This document shows positions 1 to 7,350 of a DNA stretch of 37,086 bases, piece by piece. Position 1 is the stretch's first letter. Every line of letters begins with the position of its first letter. The notes beneath the pieces are model-generated. The model was not told the origin of the DNA. It searched no databases and saw only the letters and a list, made by a program, of their open reading frames with translations. A program made the translations under genes and the position numbers. Location of the stretch: positions 1 through 37,086 of the forward strand of contig CAMXQE010000038.1 of assembly GCA_947246015.1 (NCBI GenBank), read 5' to 3'. Source of the stretch: an uncultured Lachnospiraceae bacterium (GTDB lineage: Bacteria; Bacillota; Clostridia; Lachnospirales; Lachnospiraceae).

Positions 1-23
1 AATAAATCTTATCTTTTTTCATT

Positions 24-706
24 TTATCTATTGACATTTATTAGCTGGACTTCCCCTTTGATGTCCATGTTTTGGAATATTGAATTCCCAGTGCTTATTT
101 CCATTATTTTTTGAATCATCCTGTAACTATCTGTAGCTATTTCTTCATTCGCAGAAACACTCCGGTATCCAAAATACATTTTTCTACCTGGCACTATATA
201 TTCCGGTGTCACCACTGTACCTGCATATCCTGCCAGCCTTTTGATAAACTGCCAATTCGGCTCCCCATACTGAACTAAGAAGCGTCCTACTTCTCCATTC
301 TGTTTATCCCGCATAATAAATTTACCGCCATCAGGCTCCAGACAATCCTCTATCACTTCACGATAAGTGTAACTTTCCTTTTGGTAAGTTCTTGTATGTG
401 GAATTATATCCAATAAAAAACTTCCAGTTCTCACTGTCAGACATAAAACATACAACTGATTTTCCTTTTCTAACTCCATTGAAGTCATGACACCGCAGAA
501 AAATACCCTCTCTTCACCAAGTCCAGTTTCCAGCTTCACAGTCACCCAGTTTTCCTTCCCTGCCATAATCCGGCACTCCTCCGCATGATTTTAGGATATA
601 ATCCCCCTCATCCTAAGTTTCCATACCCATTCAATTCTTTCGTACACTCCATTGACAGCAGACTGATAAAACAGAACGGCTCCGTTACTATTCTCATTTT
701 CCTCAT
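24..706 (-). pseudogene. VgrG-like contractile injection spike protein, broken remnant
   Basis: The readable part (24-566, 180 residues after an ATG with GGAGGAG upstream) resembles the N-terminal gp27-like region of VgrG/Pvc8/phage late-control-D spike proteins: a segment FLLDIIPHTRTYQ, then YREVIEDCL, a GGKFIM core, and a QYGEPNWQFIKRLAGYAGT block that matches the family pattern of Q-Y-x-E-x-x-W-x-F-x-K-R-L-A. The natural start seems to be the ATG at 704-706, which opens MRKMRIVTEPFCF and ends in TGA after GYGNLG; the next frame then meets TAA before joining the main frame. So the 5' part carries a frameshift and a stop. Family members are several hundred residues longer, so the C-terminal half is missing too. 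Its ATG overlaps the stop of the preceding gene (ATGA). Family assignment is by eye; I am fairly sure it is a spike-like remnant and not a working gene. Confidence 0.6.
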
Positions 707-1217
707 CTTAATACATCTCCCTTCTTTTCAACAGGCCGTATGGTTTTCCACATTAATTTCACAACCTTCTGCCACTCTTTATAGTCCTTATAAGGACAGA
801 TAAAATTAACCAAAACTATATTTTTCTCCATTTTCCGGCAACCATAAAAACGATAATCCGGATGTTCCCTCTCAATTACCAATTCTACCGTCTTACCATA
901 GCTTTCATTTCTCCTTCTTGAATCTGTCTTTCAAATACATTAAATCCCATATTCACGATTGTCAATATTATCTGTGGACGAAATTCAGACGGATACCTTA
1001 TTTTTGCTACTTCGTCTGGCATAATCCCCATATTATCAGGAAGATGCATAAAGAAACTTTCTAAAATTATTTCCTCAGTGAAATGAATAATCCTGCCTGC
1101 CACATAATATCCGTTTTCAAGATTATTATATTTTCTTTTCTTCAGTCCCTCCTTCTTTTTTAGTATTTCTTCATCCAAATATGCGTCCATTAATATTTTC
1201 CTTTCCACGTTCTTCAT
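703..1217 (-). pseudogene. Small protein upstream of the spike gene, frameshifted (possibly DcrB/DUF1795-like)
   Basis: The first reading frame runs from an ATG at 1215-1217 (MKNVERKILMDAY) to a stop at 885. Beyond the stop the next frame carries on with sensible protein (YGKTVELVIEREHPDYRFYG, then a NFICPYKDYKEW block and KLMWKTIRPVEK) to TGA at 703-705. A one-base indel near 898-906 explains this. The block MPDEVAKIRYPSEFRPQI followed by GFNVF, and the late W-x-x-V-V-x-L-M-x-x-T-I-R, recall the DcrB/DUF1795-like proteins found beside type VI-like injection genes, but I hold that loosely. The stop overlaps the start of the spike remnant. A longer start at 1250 would lie inside a terminator hairpin and is rejected. 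Confidence 0.55.
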
Positions 1218-1218
1218 G

Positions 1219-1254
1219 CAAAAACAGGGTGTGCCTATCCATTCAGGCACACCC
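1219..1254 (-). terminator. Rho-independent terminator
   Basis: On the minus strand a perfect 10-bp stem (GGGTGTGCCT / AGGCACACCC) with an 8-base loop is followed by TGTTTTTGC. It closes the short coding remnant upstream (1273-1470) and separates it from the frameshifted small gene. Confidence 0.8.
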
Positions 1255-1272
1255 TTCCATATACTGCATGTT

Positions 1273-1470
1273 TTAACCGTTAAGCCGGCTTTCCTGCAAC
1301 GTTTCCGTCCGGTATCCGGTCTTCACATCAAGAGCCACGCTGTATTCTGCCGTCAGCCATGCTTCCACCGTAGATACTTCTTTCACATCAAAAGTTATGT
1401 CAGCAGCCCCTTCCGGTTCTGCCAAATCCACCACCGCAAACCACTTTCCCCTGATTACCTGCCAGCTTTT
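1273..1470 (-). pseudogene. C-terminal coding remnant, unknown family
   Basis: An open minus-strand stretch reading SWQVIRGKWFAVVDLAEP, then EGAADITFDVKEVSTVEAWL, and ending QESRLNG looks like real protein composition. It has no start or ribosome binding site of its own and is cut off upstream by a hairpin at 1475-1504. A strong terminator follows. I read it as the tail of a lost gene; the family is not recognised. Confidence 0.35.
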
Positions 1471-1474
1471 CAAA

Positions 1475-1504
1475 GCCGGACGGCTCTCTTTAGAGCCATC
1501 CGGC
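1475..1504 (-). terminator. Hairpin ending the small gene at 1490-1710
   Basis: Minus strand GCCGGATGGCTCT / AGAGCCGTCCGGC forms a 13-bp stem with one mismatch around a short AAAG loop, followed by TTTGAAAA. The stop codon of the reconstructed small gene (TAA at 1490-1492) sits in its loop. The T-run is weak, so it may be a stability hairpin and not a strong terminator. Confidence 0.5.
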
Positions 1505-1710
1505 CACAGACTCCATGGTCTCCAACAGAAATGCCACTTCACTACTATCAGGGACAAAACGTGACATTTCCGCATACCATGAATCAGAACATAAGAAAAT
1601 ATGATATCTTCAGCCTGTATCTTTCTTCCGTTCCAAAATGAGAGAACTCTGTTGTCATGTATTTTCCCCGTTAACATGTTTTTCTTATCCGTTCCCAGCC
1701 GAATTTTCAT
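1490..1710 (-). pseudogene. Small gene divergent from signalling peptide 1, frameshifted
   Basis: Starts at an ATG (1708-1710) with GGAGAGAA just upstream and reads MKIRLGTDKKNML, then SFWNGRKIQAEDIIFSYVLI. After LIHG the frame breaks near 1578: the neighbouring frame continues YAEMSRFVPDSSEVAFLLET to a TAA at 1490-1492. The paralogous sequence at 19798-19946 aligns across the break (LLHGVWELLRYVPGY), which supports a small deletion here. Intact length would be about 73 residues, with no signal peptide or membrane segment. It is divergent from the peptide gene, with the 44-bp palindrome between them, so it is a likely target of the adjacent regulator. Family unknown. Confidence 0.5.
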
Positions 1711-1761
1711 TTCTCTCCTTCTGCTGTCCCCCGACAGAAATCGATGAATTTCGACACGTTT

Positions 1762-1790
1762 ATTTTACTATGTCTGCTGAATAAATAACA
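1762..1790 (-). promoter_or_regulatory. Minus promoter of the divergent pair (copy 1)
   Basis: Minus strand -35 TGTTAT (1785-1790) and -10 TAAAAT (1762-1767) with a 17-base spacer. The -35 box overlaps the left end of the palindrome. The same boxes and spacing occur at 19989-20017. It would drive the small gene at 1490-1710. Confidence 0.6.
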
Positions 1791-1830
1791 TAAAGTTTCC
1801 GGAAAATATATTTTCCGGAAACTTTATGTT
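1787..1830. promoter_or_regulatory. 44-bp perfect palindrome, presumed operator
   Basis: The left arm AACATAAAGTTTCCGGAAAA plus TA is followed directly by its exact reverse complement, giving 22+22 bp with no loop. Both ends overlap -35 boxes of divergent promoters. Related imperfect inverted repeats sit at the same place in the paralogous locus (20014-20058 and 20251-20287). A dimeric HTH regulator is the natural ligand; the adjacent XRE/TPR protein is the obvious candidate (inference). Confidence 0.75.
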
Positions 1831-1855
1831 AAAAATATGATTTATCTGATATACT
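1827..1855 (+). promoter_or_regulatory. Promoter of signalling peptide gene 1
   Basis: -35 TGTTAA (1827-1832) overlaps the right end of the palindrome; -10 TATACT (1850-1855); spacer 17 bases. The core TGATTTATCTG inside the spacer is kept at all three operator copies in the window. Confidence 0.65.
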
Positions 1856-1894
1856 GTTTTTTAAAACTAAAAACTTTTAGAAAAGGAGATTATC

Positions 1895-2026
1895 ATGAAA
1901 AAGAAATTTGTAACCTGCCTGATTTTATTATTTGTAATAATTAATACACTTTTCCCTGCATTTCCTCCCTCACAGGACGATAGCGCTATCCAGCCTTTGA
2001 ATGGTTTAGAACGGGAATGGATATAA
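1895..2026 (+). CDS. Secreted signalling-peptide precursor, copy 1 (43 aa)
   Basis: ATG at 1895 is preceded by AAAAGGAG at good spacing. The product starts MKKKFVTCLILLFVIIN: a basic N-terminus followed by a hydrophobic run typical of a Sec signal, then NTLFPAF and a short hydrophilic tail ending LEREWI. The paralogue at 20371-20502 has identical length and conserves MKKK, the hydrophobic core, NTLFPAF, a PSQ.D segment, QPL and the terminal EWI. Conservation of the last residues in a tiny secreted product is what a processed C-terminal pheromone looks like (compare PapR and SHP peptides of PlcR and Rgg systems). It converges on the large regulator gene, with 3 bases between stops. Function is inferred; a bacteriocin-like or structural peptide is the main alternative. 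Confidence 0.75.
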   Translation: MKKKFVTCLILLFVIINTLFPAFPPSQDDSAIQPLNGLEREWI

Positions 2027-2029
2027 TCT

Positions 2030-3862
2030 TCATTCATACCATTGCTTATTTACATCATAATGCTTCTCATAATATTCCTGTATTATTTTATGGTTTGTAT
2101 CCAAATCATAAAAATCAGTTAAATAAAAAGCCTGTATAAGCAGCCTACCACAGGCTGCTTTGTCTGTTTTCCCCAATTTGTCTAAATCCAATGCTTTTTC
2201 ACAAATTCCATTTCCTAAAAATTTCCCATCCGATAATTTCAAACACATTCCGATAAAATATTCCATGTGTTTCAAAGACGCCTCATAATCGCCTATGTCG
2301 GAAAGCATGTTTGCCAGGTTGAATATCAATAACTTTATGCTTTCCCACCAATACTCAAACCCCACCCTGCCTTTTTCCATCTTCTTCAGCATTCTTTCCA
2401 ATAGTTCAATTCCTTCCCTGTCTCTTCCCAATGCCCCCAAAATATTCGCCATATGTGTATACAGAATAATCTCAATATATGAAAAACAATAAAAATCCGC
2501 CTTTTTTAAATGTTCTTCCTTCACCGATAATTCCAGCAGTTCCTTATCCTTCCGATAGAACTCTTCCGCATCCATCCGTCCCATTTCATATGCAATCCAG
2601 TTTTCCATCATTCCCATATACTGATAGTTATTGATACTGTCCATATCCAGCCTTTCGCGGATTTCTCCCATCAGTCCCCCTGCTTTCGCCCACTCCCTTC
2701 TTCTGGCAGCTTCCTTAAAACGGTACAAATATTCAAATGCCTTATAATCCGTAGTCTCTAAATTTCCCCTGAAATATCCCCATCCGATTTTCAGACGTTC
2801 AAAAATTGCCTCGCTCCTTTTTAAATGAGGCGAGCTTTTTCCGTTTTCCAACTGCGAGTACGCTACCACCGTACAAATATCCATGCTCGTCTGCTGTTGT
2901 GTCATCCCCCTGATTCTCCTGTAAAAACGCAGGCATTCATTCAGCAGATAAATCTGCTTATGGCTGTCAAATAGCAATTCCGGCTGGAACGATGTATCAT
3001 ACCCGGCATTCTCCATCACTTCCACAAATGTATAATACTGTACCTCATATACATGAGCCTTTTCTTTATCTGTCAATCGTAAATCCCTGATGTAAAAACG
3101 CAGCAGTTCCGGTAAATGGTAAAACCTGTAACTTTCTTTCAGAAGCCTTACCGCAGTTTCTTCTAAAAGCAGCCGTTCCAACAAGACTATCCGTTCACCA
3201 CATATGTTTAACAATGCACAGACCATTCCCGGCACCAGTTTCGCACACTCCTGCTTATCCATGGCTTTCCGAACCGTATAATCAATCAGAAATTTTAACC
3301 CGGATTGAACTTCATCCAAAGATAATAGCTGCAACATGCCGCCCTTATAATAATACAATGCCAGCAATCCTATCTCAAATACACTTAAACAACATGTGTC
3401 CAGCCTGCGCTCTCCGCCTCCCGGAACTGTTTCACTTATCGCTTTCCCCAGGAAATGCAGCATTTTTTCTGCATTCTTTTCCACCTTTTCGGCAAGAACG
3501 GAAGACAGATACAGATAAAACTGATTCTGTATTTTCGCATTGCAGCTTCTGTCTTGTGCCTGTTCATCATGATACAGCTGTTCCACCGTTTCCCATTCCT
3601 GCTTCTGTACCGCTTCAAAAACGGACTCTTTCCATGCGTAATATTGGTATTCCTTTACAGAAAGCATAACGGAAAAATCTTCCGGATTCATTCCCAGCCG
3701 CTGCATAAAGCAATGAAACAGCAGCCCGTCCGGTATCCGTTCCCCACTCTCGTACCTTGATAACGTCCCAGACGAGCAAAGCCCTGCACTTAACTCTTTC
3801 CGTGATATTTTCTTCTGTTCCCTTATCTGGTATATCATAATGCCCGCTTTTATCTGACGCAT
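2030..3862 (-). CDS. Double-HTH TPR regulator, RRNPP-like (peptide receptor candidate 1)
   Basis: 610 residues. Residues about 5-62 form an XRE-type helix-turn-helix (REQKKISRKELSAGLCSSGT, SRYESGERIP). Residues about 65-300 are helical and TPR-like. A second XRE-like HTH lies at about 304-360 (RRIRGMTQQQTS, YSQLENGKSSP). The rest (about 370-600) is again TPR-like, with paired helices such as YIEIILYTHMANIL and IFNLANMLSDIGDYEASLKH. HTH plus TPR is the layout of RRNPP regulators (Rgg, Rap, NprR, PlcR, PrgX), which bind small imported peptides; here the module looks duplicated in one chain. ATG 3862 has AGGAGAAGG upstream. The neighbour is a tiny secreted-peptide gene facing it, and a paralogue lies at 20511-22340 with its own peptide. 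Cytoplasmic DNA-binding role expected; ligand unproven. Confidence 0.8.
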   Translation of the reverse strand: MRQIKAGIMIYQIREQKKISRKELSAGLCSSGTLSRYESGERIPDGLLFHCFMQRLGMNPEDFSVMLSVKEYQYYAWKESVFEAVQKQEWETVEQLYHDEQAQDRSCNAKIQNQFYLYLSSVLAEKVEKNAEKMLHFLGKAISETVPGGGERRLDTCCLSVFEIGLLALYYYKGGMLQLLSLDEVQSGLKFLIDYTVRKAMDKQECAKLVPGMVCALLNICGERIVLLERLLLEETAVRLLKESYRFYHLPELLRFYIRDLRLTDKEKAHVYEVQYYTFVEVMENAGYDTSFQPELLFDSHKQIYLLNECLRFYRRIRGMTQQQTSMDICTVVAYSQLENGKSSPHLKRSEAIFERLKIGWGYFRGNLETTDYKAFEYLYRFKEAARRREWAKAGGLMGEIRERLDMDSINNYQYMGMMENWIAYEMGRMDAEEFYRKDKELLELSVKEEHLKKADFYCFSYIEIILYTHMANILGALGRDREGIELLERMLKKMEKGRVGFEYWWESIKLLIFNLANMLSDIGDYEASLKHMEYFIGMCLKLSDGKFLGNGICEKALDLDKLGKTDKAACGRLLIQAFYLTDFYDLDTNHKIIQEYYEKHYDVNKQWYE

Positions 3863-3993
3863 CCTTCCCCTTCTCCTGTATATCTTCTTTTTAAATAAGG
3901 CTGGCGCCCGTGTCTGCCTTATACCGAGTCTCTGCCTATTTATACATAATACTAATTTTACCGTTGTTCCTCCCGTCCGTCAGCCCTGAAACT

Positions 3994-4329
3994 TTATTCT
4001 GTTGGTATCACGAATCCATGGATTCTCCGCTCAACTTCCTTATATACTGCATCATCATCCCTGACAGAGATGACGATAATCCGCATCGTCCCTCCATCCT
4101 GAACCAACTGTTAAACAACCCGGTATCCAAGGCCTCGTAATTTTATCTTATTAAAACCGCTCAATTTAGAACTGGCATGGTTCCCAAGAGACTTCCCAAT
4201 CCCATCAGGGGGCGAAAACGGATGTTCTGCCGTTTTTTCGATTGCCTTTAAAATCAGTTTCCGGCTGTAAGGAGCAAGACGTTTCAAGTCCCTCTGAGCT
4301 TCTTTCAGGTATTCTATCTTCCACTCCAT
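3994..4329 (-). pseudogene. RelE/ParE-family toxin with in-frame stop
   Basis: Starts MEWKIEYLKEAQRDLKRLAP and includes a GKSLGNHASSKLSGFNKIKL block, typical of RelE-like mRNA-interferase toxins. The reading ends YRVV at TAA (4111-4113), where relatives have Tyr followed by more protein. The same frame then continues QLVQDGGTMRIIVISVRDDD to TAA at 3994-3996, so one nonsense change splits an otherwise normal 112-codon gene. The truncated form lacks the C-terminal strand. The antitoxin partner lies directly upstream. Confidence 0.75.
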
Positions 4330-4340
4330 CCGCCCGCTCC

Positions 4341-4610
4341 TTATTCAATTTCAACCCTGACATCTGCAAAGTCATCCTGTGTAATGCCAAAAGATTCCAT
4401 CACTTCTTCGTGGCTCATGGTTTCCTGCGGATTATAGTGTGCCATGCGTTCCTCTGCCTCTTCCTGCGCGATGTAATCTGCAAGCGTTTCCATCAGAGCC
4501 TCATACTGTCTGGGAGACATCAGAACACATGCCGGAGTGTTGTTCTTCATCACGATTTTGGTACCGCTGGATTCCACACATTTATTGTACGCAAGCCATA
4601 GCAATATATC
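4341..4610 (-). pseudogene. Phd/YefM-type antitoxin, 5' end lost
   Basis: The C-terminal part is convincing: ESSGTKIVMKNNTPACVLMS, then PRQYEALMETLADY and an acidic tail ending DVRVEIE. This is the Phd/YefM pattern, in which a hydrophobic V-L-M-S strand precedes a Y-E-A-L-x-E-T-L helix. The expected N-terminal DNA-binding start is missing; upstream of about 4610 the frame reads unrelated AT-rich sequence. An internal ATG (4548-4550) could still give a 69-residue fragment. It sits 11 bases before the toxin remnant on the same strand. Confidence 0.65.
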
Positions 4611-4654
4611 AATACAAATATCTATATTTTTATCAATAAATAGAACGATATTAA

Positions 4655-4765
4655 AACTCCTTTGGAAGCTTTGACGAACTGTAAGGCATCGAATTATTAA
4701 AATCCGGCAAAACTTACACTTTGGACGAGGTAGACGCTGAACTTTCCAGGGAGTTTGGCATATGA
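4655..4765 (+). pseudogene. RelB/ParD-type antitoxin tail, interrupted
   Basis: Plus-strand frame reads FGSFDEL, a TAA at 4682-4684, then GIELLKSGKTYTLDEVDAEL ending FGI. The stop at 4763-4765 overlaps the ATG of the toxin at 4762 (ATGA), the usual antitoxin-toxin coupling. Only the last 30 or so codons survive, and they carry a stop. Confidence 0.55.
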
Positions 4766-5157
4766 GCAATGTCTATTCCGTCATTTACTCTCAAAAGGCA
4801 ATGGATGATTTGCGGGAAATCTATCTGTATATCGCTTTTACGCTTAAAGTGCCAAATACAGCAGAAACACAGGTAAACCGCATCCGAAAAGAAATCCGCT
4901 CCCTTGGTTTCATGCCCTCCCGTTACTCCCTCGTTGACTGGGAACCATGGAAGAGCATGGGAATGCACCAAGTCCCGGTTGATAACTTTGTAGTCTGCTA
5001 CACTGTGGATAATACTGACAACACACTCACTATATCGCTCCTTTCTCATTCTCTTTCCCACCTCTATTTTGGAACCATCGTTATTTTGCTGATATATAAT
5101 CTTCTCGCTTCATATCCTGACTGCCTCCCTTTCCATATCACATTACTCAAAATATGA
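4762..5157 (+). CDS. RelE/ParE-family toxin with divergent C-terminus
   Basis: Starts MSNVYSVIYSQKAMDDLREI, then VNRIRKEIRSLGFMPSRYSL and a PVDNFVVCYTVDN strand: the ParE/RelE toxin fold in order (strand, two helices, sheet). Relatives are about 100 residues and end shortly after this strand with an R-I-x-Y-x-x-R-D motif. Here the last 35 or so residues (LSHSLSHLYFGT onward) are hydrophobic and unlike the family, suggesting a frameshift near 5025. With its antitoxin broken, an active toxin is not expected to be tolerated, so loss of function is likely. Confidence 0.65.
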   Translation: MSNVYSVIYSQKAMDDLREIYLYIAFTLKVPNTAETQVNRIRKEIRSLGFMPSRYSLVDWEPWKSMGMHQVPVDNFVVCYTVDNTDNTLTISLLSHSLSHLYFGTIVILLIYNLLASYPDCLPFHITLLKI

Positions 5158-5190
5158 CAATCTCCCGTTCCTTTTCCCATTTTTCACATT

Positions 5191-5365
5191 GGTAAACTAT
5201 CCTCAATACACAGCGCCCCATACCCCCGCGTGTGTCAAGTTATTGTCACAAACTTTTTCACTTTTTTTGATTGAGAATCGCTGAAAGGCGCATAACTTCG
5301 TGGGGAGTACGGTTGATGATTGCTAAGTCAGGGCAAAATTGATGATGAATTATTGTCAAGTTGAT
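5191..5365 (+). repeat. Interspersed repeat, copy A
   Basis: Core 5191-5226 (GGTAAACTATCCTCAATACA then CAGCGCCCCATACCCC) matches cores at 6289-6323 and 8648-8683. Copies A and B also share about 140 bases to the right, including ACTTTTTCACTTTTT, CATAACTTCGT and a region of AAATTGATG/AAGTTATTG words. The non-genic stretch 5158-5584 holds nothing else I can support. Confidence 0.55.
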
Positions 5366-5584
5366 AAGTCCACAATACTACCATTATTTTCTCCATGACT
5401 AACACAAGCAACGGCATGGTAATGGATCTTTCTACATTCACGGAAAAATCTTTTAAGGAAATGTGCAGAAGACAAAAAGGAAAACGAACGATAAGATTAT
5501 CATCGCTCTGTTTCCCTTTTGCTTTTTGGAGACTGTCGCTCAGAAGCATTATCCATTTGCAGCACCGTAGTATCTGATAGTTCT

Positions 5585-6052
5585 TTACCTTGCCGTCAAT
5601 ATGCCCGAGGAATAAAGCGGCTCCTTTAATTTGCAACAGCGCAGATCATCATAACTTGTACAGACAGGGACACTGTTTATTCGACTGATATAATCCAGCA
5701 TTGCCAGCAAATACAGACATTCTCGATACCATCCCCTCTGGTAGTACACCCTGATATCATCCTGCTCCAACGTATCTATGATAAAATCAATGTCACCCAT
5801 TTCTTTTACCCAGTGGCATACACTGCTTTTATAAAGTTCAAAGCTGTCCCTCTCTTCGGATGAAAAATCTAACAGGGATTCCATGGACACCCCAAGCGCT
5901 TCTGCAATCTTATAGACTGTCTTTACGGAACAGTTTTCAAGCTTTGTCTTCCCATTACATATATCACAGACCGTAGTATACGGAACTCCGCTATTTTGGG
6001 AAAGCCTATATTTTGTGACAGCTTTCTGTTCCATCAGTTTATTCACATTCAT
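5585..6052 (-). CDS. XRE-family HTH regulator, probably shortened at its C-terminus
   Basis: ATG at 6050-6052 (MNVNKLMEQKAVTKYRLSQN) with GGAAGGTGAG upstream is preferred over an earlier GTG. Residues about 5-65 are a Cro/CI-type helix-turn-helix (YRLSQNSGVPYTTVCDICNG, then KTVYKIAEALGVSMESLL). The rest is a helical domain of unknown role that appears in similar Clostridia regulators (WYRECLYLLAMLDYISRINS, LKEPLYSSGIL). The protein stops soon after that block, earlier than I would expect. It lies between repeat copies A and B. Target unknown. Confidence 0.7.
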   Translation of the reverse strand: MNVNKLMEQKAVTKYRLSQNSGVPYTTVCDICNGKTKLENCSVKTVYKIAEALGVSMESLLDFSSEERDSFELYKSSVCHWVKEMGDIDFIIDTLEQDDIRVYYQRGWYRECLYLLAMLDYISRINSVPVCTSYDDLRCCKLKEPLYSSGILTAR

Positions 6053-6288
6053 ACAGCTCACCTTCCTTCTATCAATGGAATCTCCAGAAATAATATGGTT
6101 ATTTCAGTATATCGGCATACCGTTACAAAATTAATCAAAAAAAATTTCAAACAACATTGCAAAGAGTTTTGTCTTTAGTGCAAATTCCGGCTACTTATCT
6201 TATTTATCAAAAAATAAGCACTTTATTCGACACCATATATCACAAAACAATATACAAACCGACCTAAAAATCTACTTTCTTTTACACA

Positions 6289-6460
6289 GGCAGACTGTTT
6301 TCGACACAAAGTGCCCCATACCCTGTTGATCTCAGGTTAATATCACGAACTTTTTCACTTTTTCAGATCAAAAGTCCGCACCCTTCATAACTTCGTTAGG
6401 GTGATGATAAATAGTTGTTAAGTAACATGGAAATTGATGGGAAGTTATTGCTAAGTTATT
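6289..6460 (+). repeat. Interspersed repeat, copy B
   Basis: Core GGCAGACTGTTTTCGACACA then AAGTGCCCCATACCC (6289-6323), followed by the extended part shared with copy A (CGAACTTTTTCACTTTTTC, CTTCATAACTTCGTTAGGGT, GAAGTTATTGCTAAGTT). The 425-base gap 6062-6487 contains this repeat and no gene. Confidence 0.55.
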
Positions 6461-6487
6461 TTAACCCAAATAAACCTTCTCATCTTC

Positions 6488-7350
6488 TTATTCTCCCCTT
6501 TCAATCAGATTGAAATTATAATCCGGAATAAAAAGCACACTTGTATTTATTACCCAAATCATCCCCGCCTCAAGATCTCTGCTTCTAATATTTTGTCTAT
6601 CCAAGATATCTAAAAAAGAAAGGTTCTCATAACATTTTTCCAAATCATATTTAGGGAAATTATATTCACCACTTTGAATCATTTTACCCTTCCGTATATT
6701 ATGAACAATAATTTCGTTGAAAATATCTCTCATGTATTCATAATATGTTTTTCCTAAACTAGCATACCGATTTTTTTCTATTAAATTCTTCATCTGAAAC
6801 TGTACTGTTAATAAAGCCTGTTCATCAAGAGCCCCACAGAGTATTTCTCTTACCTGTATTGCCAGATCATTTTCATCAGAGTGGATGGATAAAATGTTCT
6901 CAACATATTCTGCACATTTTTCCTTATCTTGTATCATAAATCTTTTTGAAAGTATTTCTTCCATCTTCCTTGGCAAATCGATCAAATGTGCAATGAATGT
7001 ATCCTTTACTAAATTTTTATATTTATCACCTGGCTGCAACGACACCAAAATACTTCTTTCTGCATAACCTAAATCTGGAATCGAAAATAAGTGCTGATAT
7101 GATTCAACCATCGGATAATTAATATAAAGCTTTCCAACATCGGTTGAATCACAAAAATATTGCTGGAGATGATTAATTTTTTCTTCTGAAAAATATTGGT
7201 GGTATATGTGACAATATCTTCTAACTTTATGTCTACCTCTGGATAGATTTTCAAGAGTAAGCTCATAAGTTCATTTTTTTCATGGTTTCCCTCTACAATA
7301 AACAGATTTCGTCGTCGCCTTCTTGGCTTTAACCAATCATAATTATTCAT
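6488..7350 (-). pseudogene. Partner protein of the AAA ATPase (TOPRIM/RloB-like candidate), frameshifted
   Basis: Starts at ATG 7348-7350, overlapping the ATPase stop by 8 bases. The first frame reads MNNYDWLKPRRRRRNLFIVE, then GNHEKNELMSLLLKIYPEVD; the FIVEGNHEKNE strand is like the N-terminal acidic motif of TOPRIM/RloB-type effectors. Near 7180-7225 the frame shifts; the next frame reads YHQYFSEEKINHLQQYF, then DVGKLYINYPMVESYQHLF and on to a stop at 6488. As I recall related proteins, a segment with an acidic F-D-x-x-x-H-D-like motif sits between these parts and seems missing, so an internal deletion may accompany the frameshift. Paired ATPase plus such an effector is a common anti-phage layout (AbiL, PARIS, Gabija-like). 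Exact family not settled. Confidence 0.55.

Noticed and set aside
585..803. 72-codon plus-strand frame over the spike gene start
   Set aside because: Opposite to the reconstructed minus-strand frames of the spike and its partner, which have protein-like content.
5300..5310. ATAACTTCGT in repeats A and B, resembling half of a loxP site
   Set aside because: No inverted partner at the right spacing and no recombinase gene nearby; chance match.
5328..5636. 102-codon minus-strand frame downstream of the XRE gene
   Set aside because: No ribosome site, overlaps the repeat and the XRE 3' end, and has no recognisable protein pattern; it may hold frameshifted tail sequence but I cannot support it.
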